From Nereocystis luetkeana (taxonomy: Eukaryota > Sar > Phaeophyceae > Laminariales > Laminariaceae): a stretch of 64,000 bases of DNA. The first letter of the stretch is position 1. Each line of letters begins with the position of its first letter. Positions 34,901 through 43,390 of this stretch are shown one piece after another. The translations under genes and the position numbers were made by a program. The notes beneath the pieces are model-generated. The model saw only the letters and a program-made list of their open reading frames with translations. It searched no databases and had not been told where the DNA came from. The stretch lies in contig JARUPZ010000004.1 in assembly GCA_031213475.1 (NCBI GenBank), forward strand, positions 1,289,501 through 1,353,500, written 5' to 3'.

Positions 34901-37900
34901 TGTGACATCCGGGCCATGAGGCGTTCTACGATAGAGGTATCACATTTGGGGAAGAAAGTTTCTGAGGCACCACAACATCCTTACCGGGCGACACTTATTT
35001 GAAAGATGATTTCGTTACTTGTGCCTTACATTGTTGGGCATAATGCGTACGAACACGTACGGGATGCGTGTAGCATCAGTCATACTCATATGTTCGTCCC
35101 CGTTCGAATCCGCACTATACCTTGGAGGGACATTGGAGCCTCAGAAAATTTAGGGTGAACCTTTATCGTAGAACGACTCCCATGCTTTTTCTGTACGAGG
35201 TGGGTGCCAATCGGAGAACTGCGATGTACCATAAGACAGTTCTGACGCTGGTACGAAATATATCGCGTGTGAGCGGCAGGCGAGTGGAGGTGATATGGGC
35301 GCGGTGAAGGCAGCATTCGGACCGGGTAATGCGCCCTTGGTCGTCTCTTGGCGTTTTTTTGTTTTAAATTCGACGGGTCCCATCCTTGTCCTGGCATCGC
35401 CGTTCTCGACACATTTGATGGCCGTTGTTTGATAGTGCGCACTCCCTCGGTGAAAACAAATGCATGTTCGTGCAATACTGCTGTACCCTATTTTTCCCTC
35501 AGGAGGGCCTGAGGCTCCGCATTTTCTGTCGAAGTGACGGCTCTAATGCGGCGCTAAATCACCCAATAAGCCTTTGCCCAGCCCAAATCGTACTCAGATA
35601 GGGAAACTGCATGTATCACGTTTTTTAGCAAAGTATTTCTGGCTTTAATAGTATCACGGGCCTTGCCAACGCAGGAACTGTGCCCAACATCGCTTGTTTT
35701 CACAATCGTTTCCGCTAAGGACCTAGATCATGGGATTGATTTGATAGTTCATCGGATTAATTGTGCATTTTTTTCTAATCAAAAACCAGCTTTTGGGTGA
35801 TGTAGAGCTCCTAAACAATGAGGACCCTCAGAAATTGGCCGATGGTCTCCTACTGTAGAATGCCTCCATATACTTGAAAAACCGTGGTTTCACCCCTTGA
35901 CTGACCGCTTCCTTACACTGAAACCGGTATAATGAGGCCTAAAGAGGCGTTGACGCTCCCGAGTAAAATTATCTCCTATAATCTTTGTCTGTTCCCCAAT
36001 GGTCGGAGTGTAAACACTGCTATAGATTTTCATTGGCTCTTTTTTATGTTTTCGCAACGTGCTCTTGTCTGTGGCCCCATTCATGCCCGCGAAGGTCTGC
36101 AACAACCTGAGCCTTGCGATTTCCATGATCGGGGTGTCGGAAGCCATGAGTTTGGGCTCCAAAATGGGAATGGATCCGACGGTGAGCCTCTACCTGTTCG
36201 GGTACCAAACGAGCTGTCTCGGTTTTTGTTGTATTTTTCGGTTTGCGATATTCGTCCCCTCCAGGCTCTAGACTGATTCGAGCCTGCACTGCACTGTGAC
36301 CACGGACCAGATTGCGGCTACGAGTACACAACAACATGCATGGATGTGGTCCGAAAATTGAAAGTTGAAAATTACAAAAAAAAAAACGACACGGACGTGC
36401 TCGTTATATAATAGACAAAAATATATGAAAATATCCGTATGTAGGGGAACCGTTAGCTACCCTGGAAAAACGCTACGCGCGCAGAGTGTAGTGTTGCTTA
36501 AGCTTCACCTGGTAAGCATCAACGCTCCACGGCACCTGCTGCACTTTTAACACAAGAGGGTTGGCTTGCGCCAGCCACTATGCGGCATATACCGTATCCC
36601 TCAGCGGCAGTATGTTGTATTTACATTCTTTTAGGCCTGCGATGTGGACGCTCGTCATACAGTACAGATTGGTGTGTGCTGCAACCCCGCAAAAAAAGGG
36701 CCTGCGTGTACATATGACGTTTCATGAACTCCACCGGTCCACCGCTTTCTGTAAATGTCACGCGGTTTTCACTTTATTCCTCGTGAAGGGCACGGGCCGG
36801 TGCAAAATGTGCCGGCATCTCAGATGACTTTGTGACTGCGGTGCTGCAGGCCTGATACGCTAGTGCTCGATCCACGACAATAGCCGCCAGCAACATCATC
36901 ACCAGCGCAGTGATGTCAAGAAGTAGCCACCAACAGCAGGAGTTTGATATAAAGTGTTTCGTCGAGGACACTCCCAATGAACGTGTACAATGCTTACGTT
37001 TTCAACACTAGCCCTGACCCTAACACCCTAGCCTTAATCCCGAACACCCAGGAATGGTCCAGGAAAAGTTCTCGGCCAATGAGAATGTCTAAATATGGCT
37101 TAGTGAATGTACTCGCTTTGATTGCAGCAGGGTAACTTCACGCATACCAATTAAACACCGTATAGAACGACTAGTAGTAGGTATACATACGCGCTGGGTG
37201 CGTCATTTTTTCTGTATCTGTTTTTCCTGCTCATGAAAGACGACCAGCACGCACAGGGTCAGTGCTGTTTCTTTTTCGCTAGAGACCGAGATAAACGTTC
37301 CATGGCCACAGAGCATGGAACAGAGAGCACAAAGAGAAAACTTCGTTGGAAAGCAAAAGTTAGCCACAACTATAAGACCTCTTGTTATGAGTTATGTGCT
37401 TGAGGTTTTCCTGTTCTTGTTGTGGCTGCCTGTGAGACAGATATATATGTTTGAGCTGGACATTGCCGCAGGACTGCCTTAGCAATGGCATACTGGAGAT
37501 AGCCGGTGGTGTACTTGGTATGGGTTGTTGACGGAACTACAGGGGGTTCGTCCGCTTTTCTTGGCAACAGAGTGACGTCGCTAGCTCAGCTCACGCTGTA
37601 TCATACCAGACACCACAGGGGGATATGCTGGGGAACTACTTGTGGAGGTTAACGCATTCAACACCGACAACAATGTCATGACCTCTCCGGGCTGTCCCTT
37701 AGCCAAGTGTAAATACTGCATACCTTGTATGTAGCGGTAACAACGGAAATATTTGTGCTGCGGACGATCAGGTACTGGCGAGTGTTCTGAACGCATCGAC
37801 CGCACGCTGCTGGGCCTCCGAGGCGTACAACCCCTGCCCTGGGGTGATGGAGGGTGTTCCCTCGTCCAAGGGTTTCCAGGGAGGGTTTGCGGCGTCTTTG

Positions 37901-40049
37901 ATGCAGAAAGATCTGCATCTCGCTTTGCAGGTTTGTTCGTGAGCGACGTATATTGCTACATGTACATCATTACCGCTGAGCGAACATCCAGTGAAAGGAG
38001 CAGAAGCACGTCTGGTATCCGTCGTTTCCACTCCGCCAACAGTCAGCGGTGACTCTTAGCTCAGGGGACATGGTGGGTAACAATTCGTGGAACGCGTCTT
38101 GAGCGATACATACCCGTGCCTCGAGAGATAGGTGCATCGATATAGCGATGAATGCCTTGATCGATGGATGTATGTCTCTAGCGATGCATCTCTCGAGCGA
38201 TGTGTGTATTGAGCCGTGTACGTCTCGAGTGATGCACGTAGTGGGCGGTGCTTGTCTTGCGCGATAAATGTCTTGAACGAGGCATATGCTGAACGATATC
38301 ATATCTTAGGCGATGCAGAGGTGCATGCTTTTTCTTAGCGATTCAATGTCTCGACCGATGCGCGTCTCGACCGATTGACTAGTGCGCGATGGACGTCTTT
38401 AGCTATTCGTATGCCTTGATCGACGCATGTCTTACGCGTTTCGATGAAGGGATGCATATTATATCTTGAAATATGAATGTCTTCGACAATGAATGCCTCG
38501 AGCGATGCCTGTCTCGAGCGATCGTGGTTTACACTTGAAATATTTCGGTGGATGAGACAGAGGGTGGGTGGTATACCTTATATTTTGTATATCTTGGACG
38601 CTGAGTGCAGTGTGTAGCTCGCACCTGGTACAGTAAGGTACCTATCGATTGCAAGTGTTCGGAAACATTTACGGTACGCCTTCTCTTGAACTTAGTTGCG
38701 AGCAGGGAGAACATGAAACTCCTCATTTATGTACTGATGCTTCGTAGCGTTACAAGCAGTGCGCAACGCTCGGAGCAGACGGCGGTTTGTGTTTTCCGCC
38801 CCAAGATTTACGAGTTTCCTATCGACGTTAGGATGTTTCCTGCAGTGCGAAGGGCAGAGCTTTTTCGCGACAACTCCCTCCCAACCTCTCAAGGGCCAAG
38901 AGGGCTAAAGAGCTCTAACGACAAAAAAATGGATGTGGCCACTACAAGGTGCTTTCGTCTCGTCTCGTTCCGTTTCATCCTGTACCGTTTCGTTTCGTTC
39001 GTCCGTTTTATTTCGTTCTGTTCCGTTTCGTTCCGGGTCATTTCGACCGTCCCTTCAGTTCCGTTACATTTCGTTCTGGTCGTCTCGCTAATTTTTTTTT
39101 CTTTCATAGTATCGTTCCGACTAACGAGTTTGACGTTTCAATTGTGCAGGCAGCGAGCGAGAGCTCTCAGTCCTTATCCATGGGAGCGTTGGCGCACCAC
39201 CTGTACTCTCTGCTATGCAACCGAGGGTGAGTGCTACGAGTACAAGGCTACGGTAGTGCAAACATGCAAATATATGTGAAACCTGATAATTTTCATTCGG
39301 TATCCCTGCCATGGTTGGCTTTTTGTCCCTCTTGGTAGCAGCATGCCGCGAAACTTATCGCACAACGCTGACGGCGGTACGACCGTGCAGGTTAATGGTG
39401 CGGTACTGGTGAATGGTTAATTTTAGGTTGTTTCGAGATAGCGAGAGCAGCTTAGCATCGATTCACACACACATCATGGTCAATCGTAACCGTCGTCACT
39501 GAATCATGACATGTATCGGCACCGTCCCCACCACCATAGTCATTGCCATAGTCACCGTCGTCATATATAACCATCAGCAGAACCAACACCACAATCGCCA
39601 GCATCGTCGTCAGCATGATAGATATTATCACAATCATCATCAGCATCAGCCCCACCGTCATTTGAAATGTCCGTCTCTTTTCATGTGCTGTGTTGGACAT
39701 CCCAGATTGGATGGAGCACTTTCCTCGAGTGAGATACATGCTACACTAACTCCGCACCCAAGTAGCTTTGTACCCATACCTATGTATATATTATATGTTT
39801 CGCATAAAACTATCTTGCTTGCTCTTTTCTCAATACTGTTCGCTCAAAGCATGGTTGCTTTCTGCATTTGTCAATCTTTTCCTGAATGTTCGTCGATTCG
39901 GCAGGAGCGCCAGCAAGGATTTTTCGGGAATATACGAATTGATATCCGCGAGATCGGAAAGCGGCCGACCATCGAGATCGTCAAAGCCGTCAAGATCACC
40001 AACAACATCAAATTCAACGAAGTCACAACCACCAGAATCGTCACGGTGA
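22775..40049 (+). CDS. HIBADH: 3-hydroxyisobutyrate dehydrogenase, mitochondrial, 8 exons, complete
   Basis: It oxidises 3-hydroxyisobutyrate to methylmalonate semialdehyde with NAD+ in valine catabolism, normally in the mitochondrial matrix. Exons: 22775-22973, 30253-30309, 31875-32251, 33749-33925, 36095-36181, 37772-37930, 39150-39226, 39905-40049; total 1278 bp, 425 codons plus stop, phases consistent throughout. The N-terminus (MLRRQSRLVREVAFRSAWRR) is Arg-rich without acidic residues except one Glu, like a matrix presequence. Next come the Rossmann motif GFVGLGNMGSGMA, substrate-binding DAPVSGG, the catalytic-lysine block GTGCVAKVCNN, YNPCPGVMEGVPSS and the C-terminal KDFSGIYE. Unusual are a ~45-residue insertion in exon 3, a ~35-residue Ser/Pro-rich C-terminal tail and a 7.3 kb first intron. 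Identification is very secure. Confidence 0.95.
23700..23975 (+). repeat. GTCGACGGGTAG-ending repeat, copy 1
   Basis: TAGAATGTGTATGTCGTG, TACTGCATAACAGCA, GTAGTTTTGTGACCACATGA, GGATGTCGACGGGTAG in family order. In HIBADH intron 1. Confidence 0.75.
24018..24377 (+). other. Open frame of 119 codons inside repeat DNA, unrecognised
   Basis: It starts at TTG rather than ATG and encodes a basic Gly/Arg-rich stretch that includes an internal 50 bp duplication. Its end (ETADRVARYQADL) is shared at nucleotide level with the repeats at 24.73 and 60.94 kb, so it is probably part of a dispersed element rather than a host gene. Confidence 0.25.
24489..24593 (+). mobile_element. MITE1 copy 6
   Basis: Starts TAGTACGGGGGACC directly after a TATTAATA micro-palindrome (24481-24488); ends TGGTCCCCCGTAATA. 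Confidence 0.88.
24780..25378 (+). repeat. GTCGACGGGTAG-ending repeat, copy 2 with internal duplication
   Basis: CTCGTTCTTTTCAAGAGTAT to CAGTACCATAACACATGGCAT is present twice (about 24926-25090 and 25093-25240), then one shared 3' end. Confidence 0.75.
25385..25722. mobile_element. MITE2 copy 4, split by MITE3
   Basis: Left TTAA at 25381 and right TTAA at 25723. Its two halves (CCCTTTAGGACTGCAGTCCC and CGGGACTGCAGTTCTAAAAG) are separated by a ~250 bp insert. Confidence 0.88.
25448..25698. mobile_element. MITE3, nested in MITE2 copy 4
   Basis: Imperfect terminal inverted repeats: CCCACGGTAGGGGTGCAC on the left and the reverse of CCCCACGGTAGGGGTTGCAC on the right. Interior has GAGCTCGATATCTCACCCGA, as at the left window edge. 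Confidence 0.8.
25730..26120 (+). repeat. GTCGACGGGTAG-ending repeat, copy 3, split by MITE1
   Basis: Family 3' part TAGTTTTGTCACCACACAAC then MITE1 and then GGATTGAAGAATCGGCACGG. Uninterrupted copies at 60.2 kb show the join. Confidence 0.78.
25961..26058 (-). mobile_element. MITE1 copy 7
   Basis: GTACGGGGGACCATAG to AGTCCCCCGTAA with an internal change near 25985-26005; preceded by TATTAATA at 25953-25960. Confidence 0.85.
27130..27350. repeat. GTCCGTTTGTGTCCCC minisatellite, part 1
   Basis: GGTTTGTTGGTGTCCCCGGG and GTCCGTTTGTGTCCCC words repeat at about 75-90 bp. Related array at 28270-28610. Confidence 0.6.
27470..27895. repeat. Tandem duplication, ~235-240 bp unit
   Basis: Order shared by both units: ATCGA(C/T)TGA/CTAAACC, GCGCTGGTTA, CCGAC/TCCAC, CACA(C)CTTCGGTCGGTG, GGCCAGGCGTCT. 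About 20% diverged; HIBADH intron 1. Confidence 0.7.
28270..28610. repeat. GTCCGTTTGTGTCCCC minisatellite, part 2
   Basis: CCCCTGGTTGGGGTTTCCGTT, TCTGCTGGTTGGGTTTCCGTT and CCCCTGGTCGGGGTTTCCGTT mark successive units. Confidence 0.65.
28630..28895 (-). repeat. Poly-G repeat family, copy 2
   Basis: Reverse orientation from ACACCGGAAATTCAAATC to a C run at 28890; same body as the 8.6 kb copy. Confidence 0.85.
28935..29038 (-). mobile_element. MITE1 copy 8
   Basis: TTACGGGGGACTATAG to GGCCCCCCGTAA, TA on both flanks. Confidence 0.9.
29430..29660 (-). mobile_element. tRNA-like SINE fragment interrupted by MITE1
   Basis: Reverse complement joins to GTGGCTTGGTAGGTGG (A-box-like) and GTAGGTTCAAGTCTCAC (B-box-like) once MITE1 at 29520-29630 is removed with one TA. 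The acceptor stem does not pair, so it is not called a functional tRNA. Confidence 0.5.
29520..29630 (+). mobile_element. MITE1 copy 9 carrying a TACCAGGTA insert
   Basis: ACATATACCAGGTAGGTTTT compares with AATATATAGGTTTTTATG in other copies. TA on both flanks. Confidence 0.9.
29816..29928 (-). mobile_element. MITE1 copy 10, diverged, carrying a TTAATA insert
   Basis: TTTACTATTAATAACAACATT compares with TTTACTAACAATATTTGG in other copies: TTAATA added at a TA. Ends are worn (GACGGCAGCTCATAG, GGCCCCCCGTAG). Confidence 0.8.
30253..30309 (+). CDS. HIBADH: HIBADH exon 2 (57 bp)
   Basis: Acceptor CACCGCGCAG and donor GATG|GTGAGT bound GSGMATSLVRAGHDVMLFD, which completes the Rossmann first beta-alpha-beta unit. 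Confidence 0.92.
30706..30810 (+). mobile_element. MITE1 copy 11
   Basis: TTACGGGGGACCATAG to GGCCCCCCGTAA, TA flanks; same diverged interior as copy 1. Confidence 0.9.
30831..30929. mobile_element. MITE2 copy 5, diverged
   Basis: CAGTCCCGTTTTTGGG and GCGGGACTGTAGCCCTAAA remain; flanking TTAA is lost. Confidence 0.75.
31655..31840 (-). repeat. Poly-G repeat family, copy 3
   Basis: GTAGGATGCAGCTCAACCTT to a C run at 31809-31837, directly before HIBADH exon 3; its C run may serve as the pyrimidine tract for that acceptor. Confidence 0.8.
31875..32251 (+). CDS. HIBADH: HIBADH exon 3 with in-frame insertion
   Basis: It runs from DRSKATKLATETGASLASSL through IITMLPNTPNVEAVYLG to ILDWVRPGSLVIDSSTIDPL and ends KKK at donor AAG|GTGAGT. 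Between VYLG and ILDW there are about 45 extra residues, including the repetitive ETVRDTVQETVQGTAQ and a glycine-rich end. Confidence 0.92.
32290..32490 (-). mobile_element. SINE body fragment, minus orientation
   Basis: Reverse complement contains GGAAGGCATTTTTATC-type text, CCGTAGTGGGGAGG and GTGACCCCGGATCTGAG, as in the SINE at 51.2 kb. The tRNA head is missing. Confidence 0.6.
33749..33925 (+). CDS. HIBADH: HIBADH exon 4 (DAPVSGG and catalytic Lys)
   Basis: 59 codons in phase 0 encode GITMLDAPVSGGVPGAENA, TFIVGGTEEGMDRARPLL and CGEAGTGCVAK; acceptor CCACTTCCAG, donor AAG|GTAAGG. The last ~110 bp are repeated about seven times in the following intron. Confidence 0.94.
33926..34842 (+). 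repeat. About seven decayed tandem copies of the HIBADH exon 4 3' edge
   Basis: The coding text for VGGTEEGMDRARPLLMSMG through EAGTGCVAK recurs at about 111-135 bp intervals (for example VGGTAKGIDRGRLLLMAMG and EAGTRCVATV, then VGGTEEGMGYDLPLFMAM). Copies carry worn donors and stops; two are still open together. A poly-G repeat fragment interrupts at 34032-34112. Confidence 0.88.
34032..34112 (+). repeat. Poly-G repeat fragment
   Basis: G run followed by TACTCGATAGGAGAGATGTG and CATGGCCATAGTCGTATGG, inserted in the exon 4 tandem array. Confidence 0.75.
34843..36094 (+). other. HIBADH intron 4 remainder, no element recognised
   Basis: Unique-looking sequence. A weak match to MITE3 (GTAGAGCTCCTAAACAATGA) is seen near 35800. 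Confidence 0.4.
36095..36181 (+). CDS. HIBADH: HIBADH exon 5
   Basis: 29 codons, VCNNLSLAISMIGVSEAMSL then GSKMGMDPT, donor ACG|GTGAGC. It continues directly from the catalytic lysine. Confidence 0.93.
36182..37771 (+). other. HIBADH intron 5, nothing recognised
   Basis: No full repeat copy. A worn 3' end of the GTCGACGGGTAG family (GGCTCTAGACTGATTCGAGC, TGTGACCACGGAC) at 36255-36310. Confidence 0.4.
37772..37930 (+). CDS. HIBADH: HIBADH exon 6
   Basis: 53 codons including RCWASEAYNPCPGVMEGVP and GGFAASLMQKDLHLALQ, acceptor ACGATCAG, donor CAG|GTTTGT. Confidence 0.94.
38090..38525. repeat. TCTCGAGCGATG minisatellite
   Basis: Units of about 24-28 bp built on ATGTCTCGAGCGATGCAT. In HIBADH intron 6. 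Confidence 0.75.
38950..39100. repeat. TTTCGTTCCG pentanucleotide-type tract
   Basis: TTCGT/TTCCG words at 5 bp periodicity upstream of HIBADH exon 7; provides a pyrimidine-rich region before the acceptor. Confidence 0.7.
39150..39226 (+). CDS. HIBADH: HIBADH exon 7
   Basis: Encodes AASESSQSLSMGALAHHLYS and LLCNR; acceptor TTCAATTGTGCAG, donor GAGG|GTGAGT. Confidence 0.93.
39495..39665. repeat. CATCAC/CATCGT trinucleotide tract
   Basis: Degenerate CAT/CAC/CAG triplets in HIBADH intron 7. Confidence 0.7.
39905..40049 (+). CDS. HIBADH: HIBADH exon 8 and stop
   Basis: SASKDFSGIYE is the conserved C-terminal segment. It is followed by a low-complexity tail rich in Ser, Pro, Arg and Thr, ending ESSR and TGA at 40047-40049. 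The tail is read from an imprecise ATC/AAG-type simple repeat that continues past the stop. Confidence 0.9.
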
Positions 40050-41087
40050 TCAACACCATCGTAGCCATCGCAATCAGTACGGGAGGGGGGCTAAACGGTA
40101 CCCACCGGTAGTAACACTAAGAAAACTTAACGAAAATGAAGGGAGGAGACAACGAGTACACCAGTCAAACGCGCTACAGTTCCGCTACAGCAAGATCGAT
40201 GCTGGCGTTGTTGTTTTTGATGCGTTTATGTACCTGTATATACGGAAGTCAGCAAGATTGATGCTGGCGTTGTTGTCTTTTATGCGTGTATGTACCTGTA
40301 TATACGGAAGTACGTATATACGGAAGTACGGAAAATTCCCTACACTTAAGTTAAGCTGAATACAACGAACGGAAGTGAGTGAGTACCAGGTAATATGGTA
40401 CCAGGAGCGGCGCCTTGAAGTGAGCACACGGAGGTTAGCACGCGGAGGGAATGGAAAATGATTGAATGAGAGTGATGATGTGGTTAGTGAGCGTTCCAAA
40501 GGTCGTCAGAGTACCAGCACCTCCGAGTGCCAAGTCACTTCAGCATTCCGTACCCTACTATTAATAGGGACTCGCGAGGACTCAATCATTTCAGCTTTCA
40601 GTATCCTAGAGACTCGCAAAGACTCAGTCATTGCAGCTGCCAGTACCCTAAGGACTACTTCAAGAGGTGTGTTTCATCGTGCGAATAAATATGTTGAGAA
40701 TCGAGTCACGGGTTTCCAAGTCAAGTATCCTGTTATGGAAATGCTGCTATTATGTTTGTCGGTCTTGTCTGTAATTGGGTAACGCGGTCCTGAGGGCCTC
40801 AGCCATGCCTTGCCCCATGGGTAGGGAGGGTGGGTGCCACAAAACAACAGAACACCGAGTCTCGCGTCGCGTCGTGCTGAGCCGTCGCTGTCGCTCTGAG
40901 CTGCCGACAATCTCGAGTCGGTCCGCGAGCCACCGAAAACTGAGTGCCCCCGGGTCGATACCGCCCCGCAAGGTGTGGAAACCCCGGCCCCATCGACTGA
41001 TTGCTGGTTTGGGTGGGGCTCACAGAGCCAGCGCGCGGCGAGAGTTGCCTTTCGCAACAACGTCGAGGTCCCGCCGCACCCAGGTGT

Positions 41088-41356
41088 TATGATACTGCCT
41101 TGAATGAGGCTGAAAGCCCGGTAATTACCTGGGTTCAAGTATTGGGATTGTATTTGTAGTAATTGGGAGGCTTATCTTCGATCGGGTTTTCCCAGCCAGC
41201 GAGGCACGAGCTTGGCTCTCAGTCTCCGCGTGCACGAAAGGAATAAAGCTGCTCTTCTTCGGCCTCTAAGCAAGCAACACACGTGAGTACCAACGAGTAC
41301 CGGCTTAATAGGCAAACCTGTCCAGGGATACAACATGTCCCGACCTTGATCTTAAC
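41088..41356 (+). mobile_element. LTR-like repeat, copy A
   Basis: Starts TGTTATGATACTGCCTTGA and ends CTTGATCTTAACA, so its termini are the inverted TGTTA/TAACA typical of LTRs. About 269 bp. Confidence 0.6.
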
Positions 41357-41844
41357 AAGTGGTGTCGACGGGTTAGGACTTTTTCGCCTTTTTGCTGGCA
41401 CGCGTTGTTGTCACTCTTTCTTGACCGTTTGTGTTCCTGGAGTAAGTTTGCTCCGCACACTGCGCGATGGAGACTCAAGAGGTGGGGGGGTCTGTCCTAC
41501 CGATCCCCCCCCCGCTCGGGAGCTGGGGCGATCTGGGGAAAATTGGCAACACCTACTGGGGAACAGGACCGCCTCGTTTTTTTTGTCAACATCTCACTTT
41601 TCCGTGGACACTTTCTCGCCCTACCCACGTTGCAGGTGGCATAGCGATGACTTTCGTTGACGATTAATTCCTGCCCCTTAGGCTAGGCCTTCCTTTCTAT
41701 CTCTTTGTTGGCGTACCTTGCCGTTCAGAGGTGTGGGAGTGGGTTTTGAGGAGCCGCATCTTCGACTCATGGTCTGGCTCGTAGAATCGGGGTTTCCACG
41801 AAATTCCCGCAATTCTGCGTATACGACTCATCAGAGTGGGCTAG

Positions 41845-42122
41845 TGTTATGGTACTGCGTTGAATGAGGCTGAAAGCCCGGTAATTACCTGGGTTCAGGT
41901 ATTGGGATCGTATTGTAGTACTTGGGAGGTGTATCTTAGATGGAAAACCAGAGGTTTTCCCGGCAAGGCACGGCTTAGCTCTCAGTCTCCGTCGTGCACG
42001 AAAGGAATAAAGCTGCTCTCCTTTTATCTCTGAGCAAACAACACACGCGAGTACCAACGAGTACCGGCTTAAATAGGCAAACCTGTCCAGGGATACTAAG
42101 TGTCCCGACCTTGATCTCAACA
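41845..42122 (+). mobile_element. LTR-like repeat, copy B
   Basis: Starts TGTTATGGTACTGCGTTGA and ends CTTGATCTCAACA, same orientation as copy A, about 90% similar. With copy A it brackets 488 bp containing a 66-codon frame (41467-41667) that I do not recognise. Confidence 0.6.
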
Positions 42123-42840
42123 CACACCGCACACTGCTCGTACTGCCGTAGCCCATCTTGTTGTATCACGTTGCTGTGCTGCGTGTTACAGCCTACTCGC
42201 TATAGGCGACTCTAGACCGGTGTGTCAATGATCAGCAGTGACTCGGTAGGCTATTAGCTACCTGTGTGTAGCAACAAACAGTAGATATTTCCCCGACACA
42301 ACCCCTCGATGGATGGAGGTGATATCTTATATTCAAACTTGCTCATTCTGTAGTCTATTCATTCAACTGCGATTTTGCCAACGGTGAATTGGCTTTCCCA
42401 ACAACTTGGATGCTGCAGCACGTCATGTCGCCTGACATCTAATGACGACATCATAGACTATTCAGTTTTGTGTCTTCTCGAAGGCGTAAACTCTCGTTTC
42501 TTGGTCGATTTACTCCTCTAGGCGTCTGTTCTACATGTTATCTGCACACGTATGTATGTGTTGCACCCGTTGCTATGAGGCAAACAAATGTCAGCTGTCC
42601 TTTGCGGCGTCGCATCAATAGGATCAGCCGTTCCTGCTGCACTCACGGCGCGTGACCACCCTTCTACATATAACGCAAAACAGTAACATCGCCAGTTCAC
42701 CTGGCAACGCAAAGATGTACTATTAATAGTCACTACTACTGTGACAGGTTGGAATTCTGAACGATCATACCAACTGCAAAAATAAAACAGAAAGATCTTG
42801 GAACCCGCGCGAGCCCCATAATGCGTGCCACTCTGCCCCA
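42123..42840. other. Intergenic, no element recognised
   Basis: Only a TATTAATA micro-palindrome at 42721. Confidence 0.4.
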
Positions 42841-42888
42841 TTATATAAGCACCGGTTTTACACTAATTATTAAACCAAAGGGTGCTTA
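42841..42888. repeat. Small palindrome, ~47 bp
   Basis: TATAAGCACC and GGTGCTTATA bracket a 27 bp centre; a tiny MITE or hairpin. Confidence 0.5.
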
Positions 42889-42934
42889 TATTTCGGATGG
42901 TGCTCATATTTTGCGACAGAGTGTGAAGGTATTA

Positions 42935-43390
42935 CGTACTGAGCTTTAGGGGTGAACTATCGATCGAATACCTAGCCCAGGGTAATTTTTATAACACACT
43001 CCCCTCCCTCTGAACGGCGGGATATTTGGGGCGTCGGTACCGTATACGGCCGGACGTTGACCTACCCGCTTCGTTTCAATACCTCGGGAACCAGGGAGAT
43101 ATGTTTTTAGGGACGCACACGCAAGGGTTTCTATAAATGAAAACGTTCGAAGTGAGATTCGAACCTTTGTTTTGCCGACGACGCCAAATGTGCGGAGCAA
43201 ACTATTCCAAACACGGTACAACCTTAGCCAATCAGTTTCAACATTTAGAGAACCTGTTAACGTTTCAACAAATGTAGAGAACCTGTTAAAGCGTAATATC
43301 TGGCAAAGGTGTCACCTACTGATCTATAGGAGGGGTGAAAGATGGATCGACTACCCAGCCCAGGGTAATCCTTACAACACCAGACACACA
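42935..43390. repeat. Diverged direct repeat, two copies, with a B-box-like segment
   Basis: AGGGGTGAACTATCGATCGA..CCTAGCCCAGGGTAAT at 42948 and AGGGGTGAAAGATGGATCGA..CCCAGCCCAGGGTAAT at 43331. The reverse strand near 43160 has AAGGTTCGAATCTCACTT, suggesting a worn tRNA-derived SINE. Confidence 0.45.
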
